Source: Ruminiclostridium herbifermentans | Lineage (GTDB): Bacteria; Bacillota; Clostridia; Acetivibrionales; DSM-1351 | Reading direction: 5' to 3' | DNA length: 64,000 nt | NCBI RefSeq assembly: GCF_005473905.2 | Contig: NZ_CP061336.1 | Location: forward strand, 4,332,501-4,396,500 | Shown: piece by piece, positions 36,888 through 45,063 of the stretch | Layout: each line of letters opens with the position of its first letter | Position numbering within the stretch: the stretch's first letter is position 1 | Program-made: the position numbers and the translations under genes | The notes under the pieces: model-generated | Told to the model about the DNA's origin: nothing | The model's input: the letters and a program-made list of their open reading frames with translations, nothing else | Database searches by the model: none

Positions 36888-36978
36888 AATGGGATTCCAG
36901 AGAAACTTTTTTATTTACTTCTGTTGTTCTTGATTTTTATTTTATCAAAAAACAGTTTTCCAACTCTGAAATCCCATT
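36888..36978 (-). ncRNA. Structured leader element, copy A (upstream of GH62)
   Basis: Minus-strand RNA ends AAUGGGAUUUCAGAG and CUCUGGAAUCCCAUU pair over all 15 positions (one G-U). Inside are CUGUU/AACAG and UUGAU/AUCAA stems. Relative to copy B the UUGAU/AUCAA stem changes to UUGGU/ACUAA, an A-U to G-C exchange that keeps pairing. It ends 86 nt before the GH62 start. Confidence 0.6.
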
Positions 36979-37005
36979 CTCTACTGGTTATACATCAGAC
37001 TTTAT

Positions 37006-38901
37006 TTATGCCTTCCCAGGGAAAGCAGTTATTATACCCAATAAATACTGTTTCATTAGTGCAAAATCAATTGCATCTACAGCACCGCTACCGTCTAAAT
37101 CAGCCAATGCAGTATTTTCAATTGCTTCACCAAGCAGATGCTTCTTTATTAGCATCAAGTCTAATGAATCTATGGAATTATCACCATTAACATCACCTAA
37201 TTTACCTTGAGGAATTTCCTTAGCATTAAATTTAAACCAGTCCAAATTTAACAAATAATCGCTCTCTCCGGTAAATTTCAAGTATACGTCATGCTGTCCA
37301 GTAACTCCGCTAACATTGCAAGATACATTAGTCCATGATTTCCATCCACCTGTATTTGGAACGGCACAAGTTCCTATTAATGTTCCATTCAAACCATCCA
37401 AACGAATTTCTATATTTCCGCCATTTGAATTGCTTCCTGCACTTGCTTCAAAACTTGCAGCACCACTGCCGAAATCAACTTTTTGGTAAACTGTATAGTC
37501 TCCATTTTGGATATACCCGATGTTCTTACCAGTTCCATCAGGATTGTCCTCAATTTCAACTCCGTATTGATCAGTATAATTCTCTGCTTCTATTCTATTG
37601 AAAGCACTTATTGGTTCTATTACAACTGGAACTGTACTTCCTACAAAAGTTGTTACACTCTGTGCAGGAAGCTGAGCTGTAAATGAGCCGTTTGACACTG
37701 CAATCTTTGAGCCTTTTGCAACGTTTCTGCTTCCATCAGTTATATATGTATCCATACTGCTTGCTGAACCATTTTGTAAATTAAATTTCTGGCTTACTGC
37801 AGAAGTACCTTTATTTATTGCAACAATAACAACCTTGTTGTCACCTGTATAGGCACTTACATAAACATTTGTATTTGGATTCTTTGTTGCATCAACTCTA
37901 ACATATCCAGGACGAACATATCTTGAATATTGAGCCATCATAGCACCACGCTTACTCATAGTACCGTCTTCTTTCATAGGACCATATGACCTACGAATGT
38001 ACCACCAAACATATGCCTGGAAGTTACCCTCTACAATAGCGTTATGCATATTCATAGCAACATCTAATGCTTCTGGGAAGCGGTCTGCTGAATTAGCATC
38101 ACTGTTTGGAACGTATACTTCAGTCATCCAAAGTTCTTTTCCCGCTCCTTTTTGCTGGAAAAGAGGATAAGGCATATTGTTAACACTAGTACCATAAAAG
38201 TGAGCACCAAGAATGTCCATATTGGCAAGAGCCGTAGCATCATTCAATATTGGGTCTGACATGTTTTTCAGATATTGAAAGGATTCAGGTGCCATTACCC
38301 TAGCATTAGTAATTGAGCCAGCATAATTTTTCATAAAGTTAAGCATTTCTTGTGGAGTCCACCAGCACCACTCATGTGCGTAATCAGGTTCATTTTGAAC
38401 TGAAATAGCATATAGAGGAGCACCGTTGTCTTTCATAAATTTAGCATAATTATCAAGATGCTTTGCATAATTAGCATATTGATCGTATTTAAGTCTTGTT
38501 TGGTTTGCAACACCATTACGAGTGAACTTCTCCTGCATAGAAGTTGGAGGATTCCATGGGGAAGCAAAAACTATACCTCCATGTTTAATTGCACTTTTTG
38601 CAGATTCTAATCCTTTGGACCAATTGTTACTGTTTTCGTCTACATGCAGTCTTAAAATAGTAAAACCTAATTGTCCGTCTCCAGTTCCAAAAGCTGTTTC
38701 TCTTTGAGCTGCTGTCAAATCTGATTGCCAGCCTGTGTGAACCATTCCCCCAAAACCGCGCATTTCTTGCTTTTTAGCCGATAAATTAACTACAACATCA
38801 CTTGCTGCTGAAACTTCAAATACTGGTGTTGTAAGTATCATCGACAAAGCAATTAATCCAGCAGTTACTGCACTAATTGATTTTTTTATGTTATTGAACA
38901 C
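37006..38901 (-). CDS. GH30 (subfamily 8-like) glucuronoxylanase with CBM6 and dockerin
   Basis: 631 residues from GTG at 38901, which has GGAAGGAAGG seven bases upstream and gives a normal signal peptide (MFNNIKKSISAV...); an ATG at 38922 would add seven residues and has a poorer site, so the start is uncertain. GH30 domain about 35-415 with acid/base Glu in VQNEPD and nucleophile Glu in WMTEVY. 'VWWYIRRSYGP' matches the Arg motif that binds glucuronate in GH30_8 xylanases. CBM6 about 422-550, dockerin about 558-628. Predicted to cut xylan next to methylglucuronic acid branches, complementing GH10 and GH115. Confidence 0.92.
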   Translation of the reverse strand: MFNNIKKSISAVTAGLIALSMILTTPVFEVSAASDVVVNLSAKKQEMRGFGGMVHTGWQSDLTAAQRETAFGTGDGQLGFTILRLHVDENSNNWSKGLESAKSAIKHGGIVFASPWNPPTSMQEKFTRNGVANQTRLKYDQYANYAKHLDNYAKFMKDNGAPLYAISVQNEPDYAHEWCWWTPQEMLNFMKNYAGSITNARVMAPESFQYLKNMSDPILNDATALANMDILGAHFYGTSVNNMPYPLFQQKGAGKELWMTEVYVPNSDANSADRFPEALDVAMNMHNAIVEGNFQAYVWWYIRRSYGPMKEDGTMSKRGAMMAQYSRYVRPGYVRVDATKNPNTNVYVSAYTGDNKVVIVAINKGTSAVSQKFNLQNGSASSMDTYITDGSRNVAKGSKIAVSNGSFTAQLPAQSVTTFVGSTVPVVIEPISAFNRIEAENYTDQYGVEIEDNPDGTGKNIGYIQNGDYTVYQKVDFGSGAASFEASAGSNSNGGNIEIRLDGLNGTLIGTCAVPNTGGWKSWTNVSCNVSGVTGQHDVYLKFTGESDYLLNLDWFKFNAKEIPQGKLGDVNGDNSIDSLDLMLIKKHLLGEAIENTALADLDGSGAVDAIDFALMKQYLLGIITAFPGKA

Positions 38902-38941
38902 TATTGCACACCTTCCTTCCATAATTTTGCCACCATTAAAG

Positions 38942-38967
38942 CGTAAGCTTTCATAATAAAGTTTACG
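38942..38967 (-). other. Short hairpin between GH27 and GH30
   Basis: CGTAAGCTTT and AAAGTTTACG pair over 10 positions with one G-U, loop 6 nt. It lies in the 100-bp gap upstream of the GH30 start. The following sequence lacks a clear U-tract, so the role is unclear. Confidence 0.45.
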
Positions 38968-39015
38968 TTTTGTTATGGCTATAATAACTTTAACGAATTT
39001 TTAAACCGACTGTCA

Positions 39016-40839
39016 TTAAGGCAAATAAGGTAATTTCGTAATATCCCCTAATAGGTATCTCTTGAATACTGCAAAATCAAGTGCATCAATTACTTTGTCA
39101 CCATTCAAATCTCCTGCTGTTAAACTGTCCTCAACTGGGAACTTATCAATTGAACCTAAAAGATACATTTTCATCATAGCATAGTCTGTTGCATCAATTT
39201 CATTATCTCCATTAAGATCTCCAACGATAGCTGTAGCTGCCTTGCCAAACTTGAACCAGTCCAAATTAAATAAATAATCGCTTCCTCCAGTAAATACTAG
39301 GTATAAGTCATGCTCTCCAGTAACTCCACTTACACTGCATGTTACATCAGTCCAAGTTTTCCATCCGCCAGTACCTGGAACAGCACAAACTCCTATTCTT
39401 GTTCCAGTCGGACTATCCAAACGAATTTCTATATTTCCACCAGTTGACGCACTACCTGCTCTTGCTTGGAAATCAACAGCACCGCTGCCAAAATCAATTT
39501 TTCTATAAATTACATAATCTCCATTCTGAATATATCCGAGATTCTTTCCAGTTCCATCAGGATTCTCTTCTACTTCAATTCCATATTGTACATCAAAGCT
39601 TTCTGCTTCAATTTTTTCAAATGCGCTTCTTGGTTCTACAAATATAGGCTCACTTGATACCTTGAGCATAACAGTACCATGTGGAGGTACAGCTGCTGTA
39701 TATGAACCACTGAATTCACCTTTATCAGCTTTAGCCCATAAATCACGTACTGAAACTTTGCCTTGCATACCTATATCTGAGAAATTAACTGTTATATTTT
39801 GTGTTGTTGAATTTCTGTTTAATAATGCAACAGCTTTTGTAGTACCTTCAATTCCTAGAGGTTTAACCCAAACGTCAAGTCCATTTGTAGATTTTACCTT
39901 GTATCCTTGTATTCCAGCAGGGTCTTGGTTTACAGCTATTACTTCCTTGTTTGTCAAAATGTCTCTTGTTGTTTGGTTCATAGTCCTTAAGTCATTTCCA
40001 GCAATAAGAGGTGATGCCATCATACACCACATACTCATCTGTGTACGGTATTCCTCAGTTGTACAACCACCATTACCGATTTCAAGCATATCAGGGTCAT
40101 TCCAAGCTCCAGGTTTTGCAGAACTTGCATATCTTGCATTCTCATCAATACAATTTATAATACCTCTGAACCAATCGTTTCCATTATCCCATTTATCAGT
40201 GATATCACCTGTAGTACGCCACAAGTTACCAGTTTCAGGCATCCAGCTTGCATACCCCCATGCGCAGATACTGAACACTATATCTCTTCCGCTATTTGCA
40301 AGTGCTCTTTGCATCTTCTGGTAATCACCTTTTTGGTCACTTCCATTTGGCACATTACAATTATCGTATTTTAAATAGTCAACTCCCCATGAAGCAAAGG
40401 TTTTAGCATCTCTCTCCTCATAGCCTCTACTTCCACTTTGAGGAATATTCATACATGTCATGGTTCCTCTATCTCCATATATACCAAGCTTAAGTCCCTT
40501 AGCATGTACATAATCTGCTAAAGCCTTTATACCACTTGGGAAACGATTAGGATCAGCCCTTAGGTTTCCATTAGCATCACGTGCTGGATTTGCCATCCAG
40601 TTATCATCCAGATTCAAATAAATATATCCTGCATCCTTCATTCCAGAGCTTACCATTGCATCAGCAATCTGTTTAATCTGGGTTTCATTAATATTCCCGT
40701 GGAAAACATTCCAGCTATTCCATCCCATAGGTGGAGTTTTTGCAAGGCCATTATCCAAAGCCCCTACGTTAGAAATCGAAAATGCGGTAAATACCGCACC
40801 GACAAGCAAACCAGCTGCCAGCGATAATATTTTTTTCAT
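39016..40839 (-). CDS. GH27 alpha-galactosidase with CBM6 and dockerin
   Basis: 607 residues; ATG at 40839 with GGGGGG upstream. Signal peptide (1-27), GH27 domain (about 28-395), CBM6 (about 403-530), dockerin (about 540-605). Catalytic segments: nucleophile Asp in DYLKYDNCN and acid/base Asp in WNDPDMLEIG; 'TPPMGWNSWN' and 'NLDDNWM' are typical of the family. It removes terminal alpha-galactose (possibly beta-L-arabinopyranose in some members) from hemicellulose side chains. A fragment of a close relative survives at 24.9-25.1 kb. A 589-bp non-coding stretch with palindromes precedes it, which suggests an internal promoter or control region. Confidence 0.94.
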   Translation of the reverse strand: MKKILSLAAGLLVGAVFTAFSISNVGALDNGLAKTPPMGWNSWNVFHGNINETQIKQIADAMVSSGMKDAGYIYLNLDDNWMANPARDANGNLRADPNRFPSGIKALADYVHAKGLKLGIYGDRGTMTCMNIPQSGSRGYEERDAKTFASWGVDYLKYDNCNVPNGSDQKGDYQKMQRALANSGRDIVFSICAWGYASWMPETGNLWRTTGDITDKWDNGNDWFRGIINCIDENARYASSAKPGAWNDPDMLEIGNGGCTTEEYRTQMSMWCMMASPLIAGNDLRTMNQTTRDILTNKEVIAVNQDPAGIQGYKVKSTNGLDVWVKPLGIEGTTKAVALLNRNSTTQNITVNFSDIGMQGKVSVRDLWAKADKGEFSGSYTAAVPPHGTVMLKVSSEPIFVEPRSAFEKIEAESFDVQYGIEVEENPDGTGKNLGYIQNGDYVIYRKIDFGSGAVDFQARAGSASTGGNIEIRLDSPTGTRIGVCAVPGTGGWKTWTDVTCSVSGVTGEHDLYLVFTGGSDYLFNLDWFKFGKAATAIVGDLNGDNEIDATDYAMMKMYLLGSIDKFPVEDSLTAGDLNGDKVIDALDFAVFKRYLLGDITKLPYLP

Positions 40840-41428
40840 ACTTTTCCCCCCAATTTTTTATATTTTTTATTAAAATCAACTTTCCAGTAAAATGCTTCTA
40901 AGTAACTGGAAAATCAATTTAATAACAATTTAATAAAATTTAATAACACTTTAATAGCCTATTTTATAAGAGTTTTTATCTCATTTTCTTTCCATTTGTA
41001 TTAATATTTTAGAAGACCTTTAACGCAAATAAGTATTAATATTATTCATGTAACTACCTATAATCTAAGTCAATTACTATCGGCCGATAACCGATATGCC
41101 TATCGGCCGATAATTTGGTTTTGAGGCTATGCAAATCCAAACAGTTTTCAAAGCATAATTTGACAAAAAGTCAAAGCTTAGAAACCGTAATTGACTTGGT
41201 AAGGAAATAAATGAGGTAAGTATAATTTCCTTATTGCGACTAATATATATTCACAAACATAAGTTTATGAGATACCAATGTTAATTCTCAAACAAGCAGA
41301 GTTCATTTACACTTCAATAAAAACTCTTTATCTATATACAAAATTAATTATGTATAATTAAATATATTTAGTTGTTATCATTAGCTTAGTAATGCCACAT
41401 ATATTGCAAATGTTTATAGATTAATATT
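40840..41428. other. Long non-coding stretch upstream of GH27
   Basis: 589 bp. Near the GH27 start a hairpin (CTTTCCAGT / ACTGGAAAA, near 40891-40919) lies in the leader. Further up is the palindrome-rich zone 41067-41233. The rest is very A/T-rich with runs such as TTTAATAA repeats near 40918-40955. No gene. Confidence 0.6.
41067..41233. promoter_or_regulatory. Dense palindrome region, candidate operator or structured RNA
   Basis: Two identical 12-bp perfect palindromes TATCGGCCGATA (41078-41089 and 41101-41112) have centres 23 bp apart, about two helical turns. They lie inside an outer inverted repeat AAGTCAATTAC (41067-41077) / GTAATTGACTT (41187-41197). Further hairpins: TTTGAC-AAAAA-GTCAAA (41159-41175) and TAAGGAAAT/ATTTCCTTA (41200-41233). 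The spacing suits paired dimer binding by a sugar-responsive repressor, but no regulator gene is in the window. Confidence 0.55.
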
Positions 41429-44400
41429 TTATTTAGAATGAGGTAACTCCGAAATAACACCTAGAAGATATTGTTTAAATGTAGCAAAATCAAGTGCATC
41501 AATTACTCCATCAGAATTCAAATCTGCTGCCTTAATGTCATCTTCAACTGGGAAATCGTCGATTGCGCCTAGAAGATACATTTTCATCAAAGCATAATCT
41601 GTTGCATCAATACTCTTATCCCCATTTAGATCTCCGACAATAGCAGTAGCTTTTTTAATGAACTTGAACCAGTTTAAGTTTAGTAAGTATCCGCTATCTC
41701 CTGTAAATTTCAGATACAGGTCATGGCTTCCGCTTACTCCAGTAACATCGCACATTACATCAACAAAAGCCTGCCACCCCCCAGTTGCAGGAACCTTACA
41801 AGTACCTACTATAGGACCTGTGATGCTGTCGAGCCTGAGTTCTATATTTCCTCCATTAGTAGCACTTGATACTCTTGCTAGGAAACTTTTAGCACCAGTT
41901 TCAAAATCAATATTACTATAAACCACATAATCTCCGTTTTCGATGTATCCTACAGCTTCTGTTCCTTCGTCACATGTTACATTTTGAATTCCAAGCTGAC
42001 CATTATAGTTTTCTGCCTCAATCTGTGAAAAAGCAGACCGTTTTACGGGCTCAGCCAACTTAGAAACAACTGCAACAGCATCTACGACCAAAGTACCACT
42101 TAAAACCTTTATCGAAACTGTATGGTCACCATAATTAAGGCCACGAAGTGTAAACGTTTGATATAATTCTGCTGATGCCATCGTACTAGCTGAAGTATTA
42201 ACAACCTTTCCATCCACTGTCACCTCAAGCTTCGCTGATCCATTGTTGGGGCCTAGGATATCCAATCCAGTACCTTTAAATGTGTATTGAAGCACAGCAC
42301 CTGCTCCCTTGCTTGTAGAGAGGGTACGTTGGTAATTGTACATAGATTTTCCGTTTTCATGGCTCCATGGACCGCTGTATATGAGTTTGGCAACTGGATT
42401 AGCAGACAGATCGTGCATTTCAAGATTGTCAAGCATCTCGACATAGTACGGAGCGTATCCCTCAATCTTTTCAACTTTCAAGTTATCAAAACGAGTATAA
42501 TAATAACCGCTTAACATGTCTACACGTCCAGACAACTTTGGGTTTAAATCAGTGTAGGTGTAAATAGTAGTGCCATCTATGTAGGCCGTTATTTTATTTT
42601 CTACAACCTTTAAAGCAATATTATGCCAAGCATTATATGCTGTGTTAAAATTATTGATTTTCACTCCACCTGTACCACTCACAACGTTTCCACTTGCTAC
42701 AGAAGTACCATTAACATGGAAAGACCAACCACCATCGAACCAGAATTTCAAAATATAAGGTGTACCATTTGAGTAATGAGAGTTACTGCCTCCTTGCTGA
42801 CGAGCACCAATAGCAGCATAATTATTACCACCCTCTGTACTGTTATGTTCAAATGATACGTCAACACTAGCTTTGTAGTTCAGCCATCTGTTATCTCCAA
42901 TAGCTGTAAGAGGACTGCCATTATTCCAAGTGCCTCCAAGCCCCATTATTGATTGATCCACCTGCTGCCGCAGAACATAGTTATTTGATCCATCTGGAAG
43001 ATATGCTTCAAATGCTCCGTTCCTATCACTTGTATAGCGTGGAATTACACTTTTTGATCCCCCTCGAGCATCAATATAACTTTGGGTTCCCGTAATTTGT
43101 CCACCCTCTCCAATCACAGGATAGGTCATGTCAGAATAATCAAAATCATCAGCATATAGTATATTATCCTCTGTATTATGTCCTGAACCAGTCTCATCTG
43201 TATCAAGTACAGTGCGTTCTCCCTCTACTGGTAACGGTGTATTGTACTCAGCTTTCTCATTATTATCCAAAGTGGTAACTGTTACAATAGAGTAAGGTTT
43301 CACACTTATAGTATAAACTCCACTGCTATTTGCAGATAACTCACCTAGATATTTCATGTAATTGCTGTTAAAAGCTTTTCCCTTATCGGCCGCTCTGGTT
43401 TCCCATACTTCTAAGGCTGGATTACCTGTATATGCCATATTTACTGTCTTTATAGTGTAGCTTTTCGTATACTCGCTATCGTTAATAAAAATGGTTGAAA
43501 AATTGCTTCTATCTGGTGCAGCTAATGTCATATAGCTTGGTGTACCATTACGTCCATTAACGGGGTTTGTACCTACAGCACCAGTGTAACTAGCTTGAGG
43601 CACCGCTCTCCAGATTCCTTGAGTGTTGCTCTTGTTCTCCCAGCCTGATTTTGCAAACCAACTGAAATGCCTCAGAATAACAAGTCCTCCATCATAATGA
43701 ATCCAACCTGACCAAGGGTCACGTGCACTAATCAGTTCTTTAAAGGAATACTGCCCTCCTTCATAGAAAGAACCGATTGCAGGTTGATAGATGAAATGTG
43801 TCCTGCGGGAATTTACAAATCCCTTAATAACGGTGTTTCCCATTTCCAATGGACCGTTAATTCCACCTATTCCCGTGCCTTCCACTGAAGGATCCTTCAT
43901 ATTGTTGTTAGGACGGAAGGAAGTATTGCTAAATGTCGCCTGTGCTTCACTGTTCCAAACCTCTTTGTCAAATTGCTCTGCAAGACGTTTGAAATCACCC
44001 GCACTGTTGTCATCAGTATTGTAGTGGTATGCAGCCACCGACACAGCATCCCGAAGTGTTGCATCACTTACCATATCACCGCCGAAGGAACCAACTGAAA
44101 CTTCATCAGAAATTACTACTTTGATGCTGTTAAACAAAGCTTGTTCTTCAGCGCTATTAAAACCTGTGCTATCTGTTTTTATTCGATTAGCAAATTGTTT
44201 AGTCCATGTCAAATTTGGTGCTTGTTCGTTTACTCCTGGATTTATGTAATCAACCATATAGCCGTATTGGCGGTATGCAGCTAGAACGGTATTTTTATAC
44301 CAAGTGTAAACCTTATCGTTAGAGTTCACCCAGCCAGGCGCATTCCAGCGGAGGATACTAACTTTTAGATTTGGGTTCACTTTTTTTGCATCAGCAGCTA

Positions 44401-44791
44401 GCTGGAAGCCTTGATGGCGCTTGACGTTGGCCGCTTCAGTTTCCCAACGCATAGTTGCTGGATCAGGTCCAGTGGAGTTGTTGCGATCGTTACCCATCTC
44501 AATTTTCACATGGGTCATAATTGGATTTTCTCCACCAAAAAGTATCTGTAAAAGTTCTACATACTTCTCAGGGTGTTCCGCCTTATAATCCATTAACAAC
44601 GCACTTGAACTGTTTCCGCTCAAAACTCCAAATCCCTTGAAGGTTAAGCCATTGACATTGCTAGATTTAATATTATTACCATCCACGATAATGTTAGCAT
44701 CAGCAGCCTCAACTGTATTTAACGGCGCTATTGATATAATAAATGCAACCATAGAAACAATTAAAAAACAACTTAAAACCCTTTTAATCAT
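41429..44791 (-). CDS. GH59 beta-galactosidase/galactocerebrosidase family enzyme with CBM6 and dockerin
   Basis: 1,120 residues from the ATG at 44791 (MIKRVLS), preceded by AAGGAGGTGG; an in-frame start at 44866 lacks a site and a sensible signal peptide. Signal peptide (1-29), GH59 TIM-barrel and beta domain (about 30-540) with Glu in NPGVNEQ and Glu in VWNSEAQ matching the acid/base and nucleophile positions. A lectin-like beta-sandwich follows (about 545-790), then another beta domain (about 800-905), CBM6 (about 915-1045) and dockerin (about 1050-1118). GH59 is best known from animal galactocerebrosidase; in this setting a beta-galactosyl side chain of hemicellulose is a likelier substrate. 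Specificity is inference. Confidence 0.9.
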   Translation of the reverse strand: MIKRVLSCFLIVSMVAFIISIAPLNTVEAADANIIVDGNNIKSSNVNGLTFKGFGVLSGNSSSALLMDYKAEHPEKYVELLQILFGGENPIMTHVKIEMGNDRNNSTGPDPATMRWETEAANVKRHQGFQLAADAKKVNPNLKVSILRWNAPGWVNSNDKVYTWYKNTVLAAYRQYGYMVDYINPGVNEQAPNLTWTKQFANRIKTDSTGFNSAEEQALFNSIKVVISDEVSVGSFGGDMVSDATLRDAVSVAAYHYNTDDNSAGDFKRLAEQFDKEVWNSEAQATFSNTSFRPNNNMKDPSVEGTGIGGINGPLEMGNTVIKGFVNSRRTHFIYQPAIGSFYEGGQYSFKELISARDPWSGWIHYDGGLVILRHFSWFAKSGWENKSNTQGIWRAVPQASYTGAVGTNPVNGRNGTPSYMTLAAPDRSNFSTIFINDSEYTKSYTIKTVNMAYTGNPALEVWETRAADKGKAFNSNYMKYLGELSANSSGVYTISVKPYSIVTVTTLDNNEKAEYNTPLPVEGERTVLDTDETGSGHNTEDNILYADDFDYSDMTYPVIGEGGQITGTQSYIDARGGSKSVIPRYTSDRNGAFEAYLPDGSNNYVLRQQVDQSIMGLGGTWNNGSPLTAIGDNRWLNYKASVDVSFEHNSTEGGNNYAAIGARQQGGSNSHYSNGTPYILKFWFDGGWSFHVNGTSVASGNVVSGTGGVKINNFNTAYNAWHNIALKVVENKITAYIDGTTIYTYTDLNPKLSGRVDMLSGYYYTRFDNLKVEKIEGYAPYYVEMLDNLEMHDLSANPVAKLIYSGPWSHENGKSMYNYQRTLSTSKGAGAVLQYTFKGTGLDILGPNNGSAKLEVTVDGKVVNTSASTMASAELYQTFTLRGLNYGDHTVSIKVLSGTLVVDAVAVVSKLAEPVKRSAFSQIEAENYNGQLGIQNVTCDEGTEAVGYIENGDYVVYSNIDFETGAKSFLARVSSATNGGNIELRLDSITGPIVGTCKVPATGGWQAFVDVMCDVTGVSGSHDLYLKFTGDSGYLLNLNWFKFIKKATAIVGDLNGDKSIDATDYALMKMYLLGAIDDFPVEDDIKAADLNSDGVIDALDFATFKQYLLGVISELPHSK

Positions 44792-44921
44792 TTTCCACCT
44801 CCTTATCTCAATTATTTCAGATACATTCATTCCCTCAGACAATATGAATTCCCCTATAGGTGTCAAATAATAAACTCGTCAAATGAGTATTTGTCCTTTT
44901 CTAATAACCTTAGGCTTGATT

Positions 44922-44943
44922 ATTAATCGGTATATCGATTAAT
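44922..44943. promoter_or_regulatory. Palindrome upstream of GH59
   Basis: ATTAATCG-GTATAT-CGATTAAT, 8-bp arms with a 6-bp spacer, about 130 bp upstream of the GH59 start. It shares the ATCGG core with the palindromes upstream of GH27. Possible operator. Confidence 0.4.
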
Positions 44944-45001
44944 TAAAATACTTAGTAAGATTAAAAGTAGGAATGATATTATAAACAAATGATTACGCAT
45001 C

Positions 45002-45034
45002 TAAACCATTTGCAGAAACTACTGAACAATTCGT
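45002..45034 (-). pseudogene. Eleven-codon scrap of a CE6 esterase domain
   Basis: The minus strand reads [11 protein letters not shown], identical over 11 residues to the CE6 domain encoded near 27.24-27.28 kb; the frame ends two codons later. It lies between the double-CBM6 GH43 gene and GH59. It probably marks a lost CE6-bearing gene or a small ectopic copy. Confidence 0.75.
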
Positions 45035-45063
45035 TTTAAAGAAGGAACCTATGCTTCATTCTT

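Noticed and set aside
39339-40324. Plus-strand open frames up to 220 codons opposite GH27
   Set aside because: GH27 on the minus strand has intact catalytic motifs and full length; the opposite frames are its shadow.
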